Source of the DNA: Pseudomonas baltica
GTDB taxonomy: Bacteria; Pseudomonadota; Gammaproteobacteria; Pseudomonadales; Pseudomonadaceae
Assembly: GCF_014235765.1 (NCBI RefSeq)
Contig: NZ_JACMYH010000007.1
Span: 1-64,000, forward strand
Reading direction: 5' to 3'
DNA length: 64,000 nucleotides
The notes beneath the pieces were generated by a model, which saw only the letters and a program-made list of their open reading frames with translations, was not told the origin of the DNA and searched no databases. Positions 52,189 through 61,405 of the stretch are shown piece after piece. Each line of letters begins with the position of its first letter. Position 1 is the first letter of the stretch. The translations under genes were made by a program, and so were the position numbers.

Positions 52189-53202
52189 ATGTCGGCGGTA
52201 CGCATCGGCCCATACACCTTGAGCAACTCGCTGATCCTGGCCCCCATGGCCGGGGTTACCGACCAGCCCTTTCGTCAGTTGTGCAAGCGCCTGGGCGCAG
52301 GCCTGGTGGTGTCGGAAATGGTCACCAGCGACATGAGCCTGTGGAACAGCCGCAAGTCCCGCCTGCGCATGGTCCACGAGGGCGATCCCGAGCCACGCTC
52401 GGTGCAGATCGCCGGAGGGGACGCGCAGATGCTGGCCCAGGCGGCACGGGCGAACGTGGAGGCCGGGGCGCAGATCATCGATATCAACATGGGCTGCCCG
52501 GCGAAGAAGGTGTGCAACAAGGCAGCGGGGTCTGCCTTGCTCAAGGACGAAGCGCTGGTGGCGCAGATTCTGGAAGCTGTGGTGGCCGCCGTGGATGTAC
52601 CGGTGACCTTGAAGATTCGCACGGGCTGGGACCGCTCCAACCGCAATGGCATCGCTGTTGCAAAGATTGCCGAGCAGTCGGGCATTGCCGCGTTGGCGGT
52701 GCACGGTCGCACACGCGCCGACCTCTACACCGGCGAAGCCGAATACGACACCATCGCTGCGATCAAGCAGGCGGTGTCCATCCCGGTCTTCGCCAATGGC
52801 GACATCGATTCACCGCACAAGGCCCGGCAGGTACTGCAGGCGACCGGTGCCGACGGCTTGCTGATAGGGCGCGCGGCCCAGGGTCGGCCCTGGATCTTCC
52901 GGGAGATCGAGCATTACCTGCGCACCGGCGAGCTGCTGCCGGCACCGCGGTTGAGTGAAGTGGAAAGCATTCTGCTGGAACATCTGCAGGCCCTGCACGC
53001 CTTTTACGGTGATGTGATGGGCGTGCGCATCGCCCGCAAGCATGTTGGCTGGTACCTGTGTACACAGCCTGGCGGGCGTGAATTTCGCAGCCATTTCAAT
53101 GGGCTGCAAGAGACGCAAGAGCAATGCGCCAACGTTCGCGAGTTTTTCGGCGAGCGCTATAGAAGCCTTGGTGAAAGGGACGCGAAAGAGGTGGCCGCAT
53201 GA
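52189..53202 (+). CDS. dusB: tRNA-dihydrouridine synthase B
   Basis: A 337-residue FMN enzyme that reduces uridine 17-type positions in the tRNA D-loop. A TIM barrel with LAPMAGVTDQPFR at the start, catalytic Cys103 in NMGCPAKKVCNK, and HGRTRADLYTGEA. The gene is the first of the classic dusB-fis operon and overlaps fis by 4 bp (ATGA). AGGGAAG precedes the ATG. Confidence 0.95.
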   Translation: MSAVRIGPYTLSNSLILAPMAGVTDQPFRQLCKRLGAGLVVSEMVTSDMSLWNSRKSRLRMVHEGDPEPRSVQIAGGDAQMLAQAARANVEAGAQIIDINMGCPAKKVCNKAAGSALLKDEALVAQILEAVVAAVDVPVTLKIRTGWDRSNRNGIAVAKIAEQSGIAALAVHGRTRADLYTGEAEYDTIAAIKQAVSIPVFANGDIDSPHKARQVLQATGADGLLIGRAAQGRPWIFREIEHYLRTGELLPAPRLSEVESILLEHLQALHAFYGDVMGVRIARKHVGWYLCTQPGGREFRSHFNGLQETQEQCANVREFFGERYRSLGERDAKEVAA

Positions 53203-53519
53203 CGATGATGAGCGAGACTTTAGTGAGTGGAACAACGCCTGTGAGCGACAATGTAAACCTCAAGCAGCATCTGAACACGCCGAGCGAAGAGGGCCAGACC
53301 CTGCGCGGCAGTGTCGAGAAGGCGTTGCACAACTACTTTGCCCACCTCGAAGGCGCCTCCGTCACGGACGTGTACAACCTGGTGCTGTCCGAAGTCGAAG
53401 CTCCCCTGCTTGAAAGCGTCATGAACCACGTCAAGGGCAACCAGACCAAGGCCAGCGAGATGCTGGGCCTGAATCGAGGCACCCTGCGCAAGAAACTCAA
53501 GCAGTACGACCTGCTGTAA
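53199..53519 (+). CDS. fis: DNA-binding protein Fis
   Basis: A small nucleoid protein (106 aa) that bends DNA and tunes rRNA and other promoters in fast growth. The C-terminal HTH is complete (KGNQTKASEMLGLNRGTLRK). The start overlaps dusB, with GAGG 8 nt before the ATG inside dusB. A terminator follows. Confidence 0.96.
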   Translation: MTMMSETLVSGTTPVSDNVNLKQHLNTPSEEGQTLRGSVEKALHNYFAHLEGASVTDVYNLVLSEVEAPLLESVMNHVKGNQTKASEMLGLNRGTLRKKLKQYDLL

Positions 53520-53537
53520 CCGAAGCATTCAAACCAG

Positions 53538-53566
53538 AAAAGGCGACCCAGCGGTTCGCCTTTTTT
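53538..53566 (+). terminator. Terminator of dusB-fis
   Basis: AAAAGGCGA (53538-53546) pairs with TTCGCCTTTT from 53555, followed by a T-run. Confidence 0.9.
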
Positions 53567-53599
53567 GTTGACTTCTACGCTTTGAAGATGGAAATCGTG

Positions 53600-55207
53600 A
53601 TGACCGACCAGACCACCCGCCTGCCGATCCGCCGCGCCTTGATCAGCGTTTCCGACAAGACCGGAATCGTTGAATTCGCCCGCGAACTGGAAGCCCTTGG
53701 CGTCGAGATCCTGTCCACCGGCGGTACCTTCAAGCTGCTGCGCGACAACGCCGTGGCCGCCGTGGAAGTGGCCGACTACACCGGCTTCGCCGAGATGATG
53801 GACGGCCGCGTGAAAACCCTGCATCCGAAGATCCATGGCGGCATCCTCGGCCGTCGCGGTACCGACGACGCGATCATGGCCGAGCACGGCATCCAGCCGA
53901 TCGACCTGGTGGCGGTCAACCTCTACCCCTTCCAGGCGACGATTTCCAAGCCTGGCTGCGACCTGGCCACGGCCATCGAGAACATCGACATCGGCGGGCC
54001 GACCATGGTCCGTTCCGCGGCGAAGAACCACAAGGACGTGGCCATCGTGGTCAACGCCGGTGACTATGCCCAGGTGCTGGCCGGGCTCAAGGCCGGCGGC
54101 CTGACCTACGCGCAGCGCTTCGACCTGATGCTCAAGGCGTTCGAACATACCGCCGCGTACGACGGCATGATCGCCAACTACATGGGCACCATCGACCAGA
54201 CCGGCGAGCGTCTGGGCACCGAAGGCCGCGGCGAGTTTCCGCGGACCTTCAACAGCCAGTTCGTCAAGGCGCAGGAGATGCGCTACGGCGAGAACCCGCA
54301 CCAGAAAGCGGCATTCTATGTGGAGGCGCAGCCGGCCGAAGTGGGCATTGCCACGGCAACCCAGCTGCAGGGCAAGGAGCTGTCCTACAACAATGTGGCC
54401 GATACCGACGCCGCCCTGGAGTGCGTGAAGAGCTTCGTCAAGCCGGCCTGCGTCATCGTCAAGCATGCCAACCCCTGCGGCGTGGCCGTGTGCCCGGACG
54501 CCGAGGGCGGCATCCGTCAGGCGTACGAACTGGCCTACGCCACCGATACCGAATCGGCGTTCGGCGGCATCATTGCCTTCAACCGCGAGCTGGATGCGGC
54601 CACTGCCAAGGCCATCGTCGAGCGTCAGTTCGTCGAAGTGATCATTGCCCCGAGCGTCAGCGAGGAAGCCCGCGCCATCGTGGCGGCCAAGGCCAATGTG
54701 CGCCTGCTGGCCTGCGGGCAGTGGTCGGCCGAGCGTGCCGAGGCGTGGGACTACAAGCGCGTCAACGGTGGGCTGCTGGTGCAGAGCCGCGACATCAGCA
54801 TGATCGGTGCCGATGACCTCAAGGTAGTCACGCGCCGGGCGCCCAGCGAGCAGGAAATCCATGACCTGATCTTTGCCTGGAAAGTCGCCAAGTATGTGAA
54901 GTCCAACGCCATCGTGTACGCCAGGAACCGCCAGACCATCGGCGTCGGTGCCGGCCAGATGAGCCGGGTGAATTCGGCGCGCATCGCGGCGATCAAGGCT
55001 GAACATGCCGGCTTGCAGGTGCAGGGCTCGGTCATGGCGTCGGATGCGTTCTTCCCGTTCCGCGACGGCCTGGACAATGCCGCCAAGGTGGGCATCACCG
55101 CCGTGATCCAACCGGGCGGCTCGATGCGCGATGCCGAGGTGATTGCGGCCGCTGACGAAGCCGGCATCGCCATGGTATTTACCGGCATGCGCCACTTCCG
55201 CCACTGA
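53600..55207 (+). CDS. purH: Bifunctional AICAR transformylase / IMP cyclohydrolase
   Basis: The product (535 aa) does the last two steps of IMP synthesis: formylation of AICAR with 10-formyl-THF, then ring closure. N-terminal MGS-like domain (ALISVSDKTGIVEFAREL, GRVKTLHPKIHGG), C-terminal AICARFT domain with the catalytic KHANPCGVAV. In-frame starts exist at 53582 and 53588; I use ATG 53600, giving MTDQTTRLP as in other pseudomonads. purD is downstream in the same direction. Confidence 0.96.
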   Translation: MTDQTTRLPIRRALISVSDKTGIVEFARELEALGVEILSTGGTFKLLRDNAVAAVEVADYTGFAEMMDGRVKTLHPKIHGGILGRRGTDDAIMAEHGIQPIDLVAVNLYPFQATISKPGCDLATAIENIDIGGPTMVRSAAKNHKDVAIVVNAGDYAQVLAGLKAGGLTYAQRFDLMLKAFEHTAAYDGMIANYMGTIDQTGERLGTEGRGEFPRTFNSQFVKAQEMRYGENPHQKAAFYVEAQPAEVGIATATQLQGKELSYNNVADTDAALECVKSFVKPACVIVKHANPCGVAVCPDAEGGIRQAYELAYATDTESAFGGIIAFNRELDAATAKAIVERQFVEVIIAPSVSEEARAIVAAKANVRLLACGQWSAERAEAWDYKRVNGGLLVQSRDISMIGADDLKVVTRRAPSEQEIHDLIFAWKVAKYVKSNAIVYARNRQTIGVGAGQMSRVNSARIAAIKAEHAGLQVQGSVMASDAFFPFRDGLDNAAKVGITAVIQPGGSMRDAEVIAAADEAGIAMVFTGMRHFRH

Positions 55208-55216
55208 TTCGGCGAC

Positions 55217-55237
55217 GGCCGCATTGAAGATGCGGCC
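55217..55237 (+). terminator. Hairpin after purH
   Basis: GGCCGCAT and ATGCGGCC form a perfect 8-bp stem with a 5-nt loop just behind purH. No T-run follows, so termination strength is uncertain; it may be part of a REP-type element. Confidence 0.5.
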
Positions 55238-55270
55238 TCCTACAGTGATGTTTCACGGGTACGCCGCCCC

Positions 55271-55294
55271 TGTAGCAGCGGCGCGAGCCGCGTC
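55271..55294. repeat. Second-type REP element (GTAGCAGCGGCGCGAGCCGC)
   Basis: The 23-bp palindromic motif GTAGCAGCGGCGCGAGCCGC + GTC, the same as in the cluster at 59505-59676, lies in the purH-purD interval. Confidence 0.8.
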
Positions 55295-55355
55295 AGGCCG
55301 TTGCGCGGCATACCGCGAACACCCCTAGAATTCCGCTTTACCGAGGTTTTGAACC

Positions 55356-56642
55356 ATGAACGTATTGATCATCGGCAGCGGCGGGCGCGAGCATGCGCTG
55401 GCCTGGAAAGTCGCCCAGGACCCACGGGTCCAGAAAGTTTTCGTGGCACCGGGCAATGCCGGTACCGCCACCGAGGCCAAGTGCGAGAACGTCGCTATCG
55501 ACGTGCTGGCATTGGAGCAACTGGCGGACTTCGCCGAACAGAACGTTTCGCTGACCATCGTCGGCCCTGAAGTGCCGCTGGTGGCTGGCGTGGTCGACCT
55601 GTTCCGCGCGCGCAACCTGGACTGTTTCGGCCCCACCGCAGGCGCGGCCCAGCTCGAAGGTTCGAAAGCCTTCACCAAGGATTTCCTCGCGCGGCACAAG
55701 ATTCCTACCGCCGATTACCAGAATTTCACCGAGATCGAGCCGGCACTGGCCTATCTGCGTGAAAAAGGTGCGCCGATCGTGATCAAGGCCGATGGCCTGG
55801 CTGCGGGCAAGGGCGTGATCGTTGCCATGACCCTGCAGGAAGCCGAAGACGCCGTACGCGACATGCTCGCCGGCAACGCCTTCGGTGACGCGGGTTCGCG
55901 GGTGGTCATCGAAGAATTCCTCGACGGCGAGGAAGCCAGCTTCATCGTCATGGTCGATGGCAAGAACGTGCTGCCCATGGCCACCAGCCAGGACCACAAG
56001 CGCGTGGGCGACGGCGATAGCGGCCCGAACACCGGCGGCATGGGTGCGTACTCCCCTGCCCCGGTGGTGACCGCCGAGGTTCACCAGCGGGTCATGGATC
56101 AGGTCATCTGGCCGACCGTGCGCGGCATGGCGGAAGAAGGCAATGTCTACACCGGTTTTCTCTATGCCGGGCTGATGATCGACAAGGCCGGCAACCCCAA
56201 GGTCATCGAGTTCAACTGCCGTTTCGGCGACCCCGAAACCCAACCGGTCATGCTGCGCCTGCAGTCGAGCCTGATCCTGCTGATCGAAGCGGCTTTCGCC
56301 CAGGCGCTGGACAAGGTCGAGGCTCAGTGGGACCCACGGCCGAGTGTCGGCATCGTGCTGGCGGCGGGTGGCTATCCGGGTGACTATGCAAAGGGTGATG
56401 CGATCGGCGGCCTGGACGCAGCGGCTGCCGAGACCGGCAAGGTGTTCCATGCTGGCACCGCACTCAAGGACGGCCAGGTCGTCACCGCCGGTGGCCGCGT
56501 GCTGTGCGCCACGGCACTGGGCGACAGCGTCGGCGCCGCGCAGCGCCAGGCCTATGCGCTGGCCGCGAAGATCGATTGGCAGGGTTGTTTCTATCGCCAT
56601 GACATCGGCTACCGGGCCATTGCCCGCGAAAGCGGCAAATAA
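55356..56642 (+). CDS. purD: Phosphoribosylamine-glycine ligase (GAR synthetase)
   Basis: A 428-residue ATP-grasp enzyme that joins glycine to phosphoribosylamine, the second step of purine synthesis. The N-domain starts NVLIIGSGGREHALAWK; IKADGLAAGKGV and the metal-binding EFNCRFGDPETQ are visible. GAGG precedes the ATG. The purH-purD-retS order is the one I know from P. aeruginosa. Confidence 0.96.
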   Translation: MNVLIIGSGGREHALAWKVAQDPRVQKVFVAPGNAGTATEAKCENVAIDVLALEQLADFAEQNVSLTIVGPEVPLVAGVVDLFRARNLDCFGPTAGAAQLEGSKAFTKDFLARHKIPTADYQNFTEIEPALAYLREKGAPIVIKADGLAAGKGVIVAMTLQEAEDAVRDMLAGNAFGDAGSRVVIEEFLDGEEASFIVMVDGKNVLPMATSQDHKRVGDGDSGPNTGGMGAYSPAPVVTAEVHQRVMDQVIWPTVRGMAEEGNVYTGFLYAGLMIDKAGNPKVIEFNCRFGDPETQPVMLRLQSSLILLIEAAFAQALDKVEAQWDPRPSVGIVLAAGGYPGDYAKGDAIGGLDAAAAETGKVFHAGTALKDGQVVTAGGRVLCATALGDSVGAAQRQAYALAAKIDWQGCFYRHDIGYRAIARESGK

Positions 56643-56652
56643 GCGTGGTGAC

Positions 56653-56677
56653 TGTCGGGGGCTTCAAGCCCCCGACA
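56653..56677 (+). terminator. Hairpin terminator of purD
   Basis: TGTCGGGGGCTT (56653-56664) pairs with AAGCCCCCGACA (56666-56677) around a minimal loop. No long T-run follows. Confidence 0.65.
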
Positions 56678-56734
56678 CACGTTTCATGGCGCACGCGGCT
56701 ATAATCAGGCATTCATCTACGAAGGGATTTCGCC

Positions 56735-59500
56735 TTGCGCTGGCTCAGGACTGCCATAGGATTCACCGCCGGCCTGCTGGCCCTGCTCTGTGTGCTCGGC
56801 GCCCAGGCAGAGTCGGTGGGCGGCTGGTCGATGTTGATGGACGAAGACGGCCGGCTGCAGTTGGGCGACGTGCGCTCCGAACGCTTCCAGAACCAGTTCG
56901 CCCCGGTGCAACTGCGTCAGGTCAACGCGGCCGGGCCCAACGGCGCGTTGTGGCTGCACTATCGCCTGCCGCCGACCGACCAGGAATTGTTGCTGCGTAT
57001 TTTCTGCCCTGACCTGAAGGCCCTGGATTTCTATGTGCTCGACGCCGACACGCTGATCAGGCGTGTGTCGTCGGACACCGATGCCAACACCGAGGCGCCG
57101 CTGGCCAGCAGCGACCATCTGCTGACCTTGCCGGTGAGCCAGAAACATCTCGACGTGTACCTGCGTATCGCCTCCGAACACCAGATCCGCCCCAGCATCG
57201 TTCTGCAATCCTCTTCCGCAGCGGCCGCCGATCAACGGGAGCCGTTGCTGTTCGGGCTGCTGCTGGGCTGCGTTGCCATGCTCATCCTGCACAACCTGAT
57301 GTGCTTCGCCCATCGCCGCTCCAGCAGCAGCCTGTGGCTGGCCTGCTCCCAGGCCTGCCTGCTGGCCTCGGCCCTGATCCTGTTCAACTTCACCGGGCCC
57401 TGGGTTTCGCTGTGGCCGGCAGCGCGTACACCGGCAGCCTACAGCGCGCTGCTGCTGGCATCGATGACCGGGCTGATGTTCTGCCTGCGTTTCTTCGCCG
57501 TGCGCGGCCATCAGCGCTCCAACCGCATCATCAAGGCCGAGGTTGCCCTGATCGCCCTGTGTGGGCTGTTGTTGCTGTTCATCGACGGCCTGCCGTTCAA
57601 CTTCTTCGCCTACGGCCTGCTGGCCCTGACCAGCATGACCATGCTGATGATCGGCATCTGGCACTGGCTGCAGGGCTATCGCCCGGCACGCACCTTCTGC
57701 CTGGGGCTGCTGGTGTGCAACCTGGGGTGCCTGGTGGTGTTGCCGGCGCTGCTGGGCCTGACCCGCACACCTTCGCAGTGGCTGATTTTCACCTTGCTCG
57801 GGTTTGCCATGGTGGGCGGGGTGATCCTCAACGCCGCGCTGACCCAGCGCCTGCGCAGCATCAGCGAGGATCGCTTCAGCGCCAGCCGGCAACTGGCGGC
57901 CAGCACCGCCGAGATCAACGCCAAGGCGGAATTCCTGGCCAAGCTCAGCCACGAGATCCGCACCCCCATGAACGGCGTCCTGGGCATGACCGAACTGTTG
58001 CTGGGCACACCGCTGTCGGTCAAGCAACGCGACTACGTGCAGACCATCCACAGTGCCGGCAACGAGCTGCTCGGTCTGATCAACGAGATCCTCGACATCT
58101 CCAAGATCGAATCCGGGCAGATCGAACTGGACGATGTGCAGTTCGACCTGCACGCCCTGATCGAAGACTGCCTGAACATCTTTCGCGCCAAGGCCGAGCA
58201 GCAGAACATCGAGTTGATCAGTTTTACCCAGCCTCAGGTTCCGCGAGTCATCAGTGGTGATCCGACACGCCTGCGCCAGGCGCTGCTGAGCCTGCTGGAC
58301 AACGCGCTGAAGAAGACCGACCAGGGCGAGATCCTGCTGGTGGTGGCGCTCGACCAGCGCAGCGCCACCCCACGCCTGCGCATCGCCGTGCAGGACAGTG
58401 GCGAACCAATGCCCGGCGCCGAACGCGAAGCGCTGCTGCACACCGAATTGCGCAGTACCAACCTGCTCGACGGCAACCGCCTGAGCGGGCACCTGGGGCT
58501 GGTGATCGCCCGCCAATTGGTGCTGTTGATGAAGGGAGATTTCGGCATCAAGAGCGGCAGCGAGCATGGCAGCACCCTGTGGCTGACCCTGCCGCTGGAT
58601 CCGCAACGCCTCGAGCAACCGTCTTCGGACCTCGACCTGCCGCTCAAGAACGCGCGGGTGCTGGTGGTCGACGACAACGAGACCTGCCGCAAGGTACTGG
58701 TGCAGCAGTGCAGTGCCTGGGGCCTGAATGTCAGCTCCGTGCCGTCGGGCAAGGAGGCCTTGGCCTTGCTGCGAACCAAGGCGCACCTGCGTGACTATTT
58801 CGACGTGGTCTTGCTGGACCAGAACATGCCCGGCATGACCGGCATGCAACTGGCCGCGAAGATCAAGGAAGATCCAAGCCTGAACCACGACATTCTGTTG
58901 ATCATGCTGACCGGTATCAGCAATGCGCCGAGCAAGGTGGTCGCTCGCAATGCCGGGATCAAGCGCATCCTGGCCAAACCGGTGGCCGGGTACACCCTCA
59001 AGACTACCCTGGCCGACGAGCTCAGCCATCGTGGAGAAAGCGAGGCACCGCCACTCGCTGCCGCCCACCTGGCGCCTATCGATGTGCCAGGTGACTTTCG
59101 TATTCTGGTGGCCGAAGACAACAACATTTCCACCAAGGTGATCCGCGGCATGCTCGGCAAGCTCAACCTGCATCCCGACACGGCCAGCAATGGCGAGGAA
59201 GCCCTGAAGGCGATGAAGGCCCAGCGTTACGACCTGGTACTGATGGACTGTGAAATGCCGATTCTTGACGGATTCTCGGCGACCCGTCAGTTGCGTGCCT
59301 GGGAAATGGGCAACCAGCGCGTGCGCACACCGGTGGTGGCGCTGACCGCGCATATTCTCAGCGAGCACAAGGAGCAGGCGCGCCAGGCCGGCATGGACGG
59401 GCATATGGCCAAGCCGATCGAAATGTCGCAATTGCGCGAACTGGTGGAGCACTGGGCTTCACAGCGCGAGGCCATCGTGCCGCCTTTGAAAACCCCCTGA
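56735..59500 (+). CDS. retS: Hybrid sensor kinase RetS
   Basis: A 921-aa inner-membrane protein that represses the GacS/GacA-Rsm pathway and so switches acute and biofilm behaviour. Domain order: signal peptide, 7TMR-DISMED2 periplasmic domain, seven membrane helices (about 165-375), DHp with His406 (SHEIRTPMNG), catalytic ATPase domain, then two receivers (VLVVDDNE / LLDQNMPG and ILVAEDNN / LMDCEMPI). The ATP-binding boxes look degenerate (DSGEPM, SGHLGL), as reported for RetS. The start is TTG 56735 with AAGGGA upstream. Its place after purD supports the name. Confidence 0.92.
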   Translation: MRWLRTAIGFTAGLLALLCVLGAQAESVGGWSMLMDEDGRLQLGDVRSERFQNQFAPVQLRQVNAAGPNGALWLHYRLPPTDQELLLRIFCPDLKALDFYVLDADTLIRRVSSDTDANTEAPLASSDHLLTLPVSQKHLDVYLRIASEHQIRPSIVLQSSSAAAADQREPLLFGLLLGCVAMLILHNLMCFAHRRSSSSLWLACSQACLLASALILFNFTGPWVSLWPAARTPAAYSALLLASMTGLMFCLRFFAVRGHQRSNRIIKAEVALIALCGLLLLFIDGLPFNFFAYGLLALTSMTMLMIGIWHWLQGYRPARTFCLGLLVCNLGCLVVLPALLGLTRTPSQWLIFTLLGFAMVGGVILNAALTQRLRSISEDRFSASRQLAASTAEINAKAEFLAKLSHEIRTPMNGVLGMTELLLGTPLSVKQRDYVQTIHSAGNELLGLINEILDISKIESGQIELDDVQFDLHALIEDCLNIFRAKAEQQNIELISFTQPQVPRVISGDPTRLRQALLSLLDNALKKTDQGEILLVVALDQRSATPRLRIAVQDSGEPMPGAEREALLHTELRSTNLLDGNRLSGHLGLVIARQLVLLMKGDFGIKSGSEHGSTLWLTLPLDPQRLEQPSSDLDLPLKNARVLVVDDNETCRKVLVQQCSAWGLNVSSVPSGKEALALLRTKAHLRDYFDVVLLDQNMPGMTGMQLAAKIKEDPSLNHDILLIMLTGISNAPSKVVARNAGIKRILAKPVAGYTLKTTLADELSHRGESEAPPLAAAHLAPIDVPGDFRILVAEDNNISTKVIRGMLGKLNLHPDTASNGEEALKAMKAQRYDLVLMDCEMPILDGFSATRQLRAWEMGNQRVRTPVVALTAHILSEHKEQARQAGMDGHMAKPIEMSQLRELVEHWASQREAIVPPLKTP

Positions 59501-59504
59501 CCCC

Positions 59505-59676
59505 GTAGCAGCGGCGCGAGCCGCGTCGGCGTCACACGCGGTACGTCAGGAAATGCGCGGTGCAGCCGGACGCGGCTTGCGCCGCTGCTACAGGGCTGAC
59601 GCGAGCCGCGTCGGCGTCATACGCGGTACGTCAGGAAATGCGCGGTGCGGCCGGACGCGGCTTGCGCCGCTGCTAC
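59505..59676. repeat. BIME: 85-bp direct repeats carrying inverted REP motifs
   Basis: GTAGCAGCGGCGCGAGCCGC + GTC at 59505-59527 is mirrored at 59569-59591 (one mismatch) and again at 59654-59676. The 85-bp stretch from 59516 is repeated from 59601 with a few changes. It fills most of the 213 bp between the convergent retS and cobJ genes. Confidence 0.9.
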
Positions 59677-59713
59677 AGGGGGCGTTCGGCGGCGGTTGGT
59701 GTTCGTTTGTAGA

Positions 59714-61405
59714 TCAGGGCTTGGTGCCGTACCAGCGAGGGGTGTATACCCAGGTGCCGCCTGCGGCCTTGGCGAAGGTGCAGGTAGTGGAAGAACCCAC
59801 CAGCACCATGGTGCGCATGTCCACTTGCTCAGGCGTCAGCTCGCCCAGCGTGATGACCCGCAAGGTCTGGCCGGGACGGCCGATGTCGCGGCCCAACACG
59901 ACGGGGGTGGCAGGCGTGCGATGCAGGCGAACGATGTCCAGCGCCTTGCCCAGTTGCCACGGCCGCGAGCGGGAAATCGGGTTGTAGAACGCCAGGGCCA
60001 GATCAGCCTGACAGGCCAGGTCCAGGCGCTTCTCGATGATGGCCCAGGGTTTGAGATTGTCGGACAGCGACAATACGCAAAAATCGTGGCCCAGCGGTGC
60101 GCCGGCCTGGGCCGCCGTGGCCAGGGAGGCCGAGACGCCTGGCAGCATCTGCAGCTCTACCGCGTGCCAACTCGGGTCGGCGGATTCGTGCAGCGCTTCC
60201 AGCACCGCAGCCGCCATGGCGAACACGCCGGGGTCACCGGACGACACGACCACCACCGAGCGACCCTGAGCGGCCAATTCGAAGGCGTGCCGGGCACGCT
60301 GCATCTCTTCGCGATTGTCGGTGCAGTGCAGCACCTGATCGGCGCGGAACGGGCCGGCCATGCGCACGTAGGTCTCGTAGCCCAGAATATCGTTGGCACG
60401 CGCCAGCTCCGTCTTGACCGCCGGGACCATGAGGTCGGCGGCGCCGGGGCCCAGGCCGATGACGGCCAGACGTCCGCGCGGCCGGCCAATGCCCGACAGG
60501 TCCAGTGGCTGCTCGGCCATGGCGACTGCCATGTGTTCGCCGATCGCCACGGGCGACGACTGCGGCACCGCGTGGCCGGCCATCTGCACCAGCGAGCCTT
60601 GTGCCGGGGCAAACCGCAGCGGCACGCCCAAGTCGGCGGCAGCATCGTGCAGCGCAGAATCGGCCATGGCACCCTCGTCCGCCAGCAGGCACGCCAGTGA
60701 TGGCAGGGCAATACGACGGCCCTGCAGTGCGTCACGCACGGCCTCCGCCAAATGGGGCAACGCTGAATTCACCGCCACCAGCACGTTGCGCGGATGGATG
60801 AGCAGTTCGTGGGCAACCGGTGCCCGCGCCTCGCTGCCAACATGAATGGCCAGGCGCGCCTGTGCGTCTTCGGGCAGCCGTGCGTCGGCCAGCCAGGGCG
60901 CGGCGCCTTCGACGCGCACCCGCTCACCGGCGAGCAGGTCGGAAACGAAGCGCTTGCCCAGTTCCAGATCGGCCAGGGAATAGCCGCTGGGCGGGTTGAG
61001 CAGGCAGGTACCGAAGCGCAGCTCGCCGCTGGTGGTGATCGCGGCCGCAACCCCCAGGCCTGCGCCAATCTCGCGAGCCAGCACGTTGACCCCGGCCAGG
61101 CCACCCAACAGCGGCACCACCGCGCTGCCATCTTCGGCCACGGCCAGCACCGGCGGTTCGGCGCCCTTCTCCAGCAGGAGCGGCGCCAGGCAGCGGATGA
61201 CGATGCCCGCCGCGCACAGGGCAATGATCGGGGTGTTCTGCCGATACAACTGACGCAGGGTAGCGCCGAAGTCCTGATAACTGCGCTCGACACCGGTCAC
61301 GCGCTCGGTCAGCCCGTGGATCAGCGCCTGTGGATAGAGTTGCTGCAGGCGCCGCGCGGTGGTCAGGGCGCCGCTGCCGAGAATGACGATTGCTGGGGCG
61401 TTCAT
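59714..61405 (-). CDS. cobJ: CbiG-CobJ fusion: precorrin-3B C17-methyltransferase
   Basis: The product (563 aa) combines two cobalamin-pathway proteins. The first 300 residues or so are CbiG-like (AIVILGSGALTTARRLQQLYP; CAAGIVIRCLAPLL; a central Gly-rich LLGGLAGVNVLAREIG). The last 240 are a CobJ tetrapyrrole methylase (LAVIGLGPGAADLMVPA, GRSVVVVSSGDPGVFAMA), which methylates C17 and contracts the ring using SAM. The ATG shares one base with the cobI stop (TGATG). Confidence 0.92.
   Translation of the reverse strand: MNAPAIVILGSGALTTARRLQQLYPQALIHGLTERVTGVERSYQDFGATLRQLYRQNTPIIALCAAGIVIRCLAPLLLEKGAEPPVLAVAEDGSAVVPLLGGLAGVNVLAREIGAGLGVAAAITTSGELRFGTCLLNPPSGYSLADLELGKRFVSDLLAGERVRVEGAAPWLADARLPEDAQARLAIHVGSEARAPVAHELLIHPRNVLVAVNSALPHLAEAVRDALQGRRIALPSLACLLADEGAMADSALHDAAADLGVPLRFAPAQGSLVQMAGHAVPQSSPVAIGEHMAVAMAEQPLDLSGIGRPRGRLAVIGLGPGAADLMVPAVKTELARANDILGYETYVRMAGPFRADQVLHCTDNREEMQRARHAFELAAQGRSVVVVSSGDPGVFAMAAAVLEALHESADPSWHAVELQMLPGVSASLATAAQAGAPLGHDFCVLSLSDNLKPWAIIEKRLDLACQADLALAFYNPISRSRPWQLGKALDIVRLHRTPATPVVLGRDIGRPGQTLRVITLGELTPEQVDMRTMVLVGSSTTCTFAKAAGGTWVYTPRWYGTKP

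Noticed and set aside
56717..59452. A 911-codon minus-strand frame opposite retS
   Set aside because: Antisense shadow rich in Gln, Gly and His, with no domain; RetS is intact on the plus strand.
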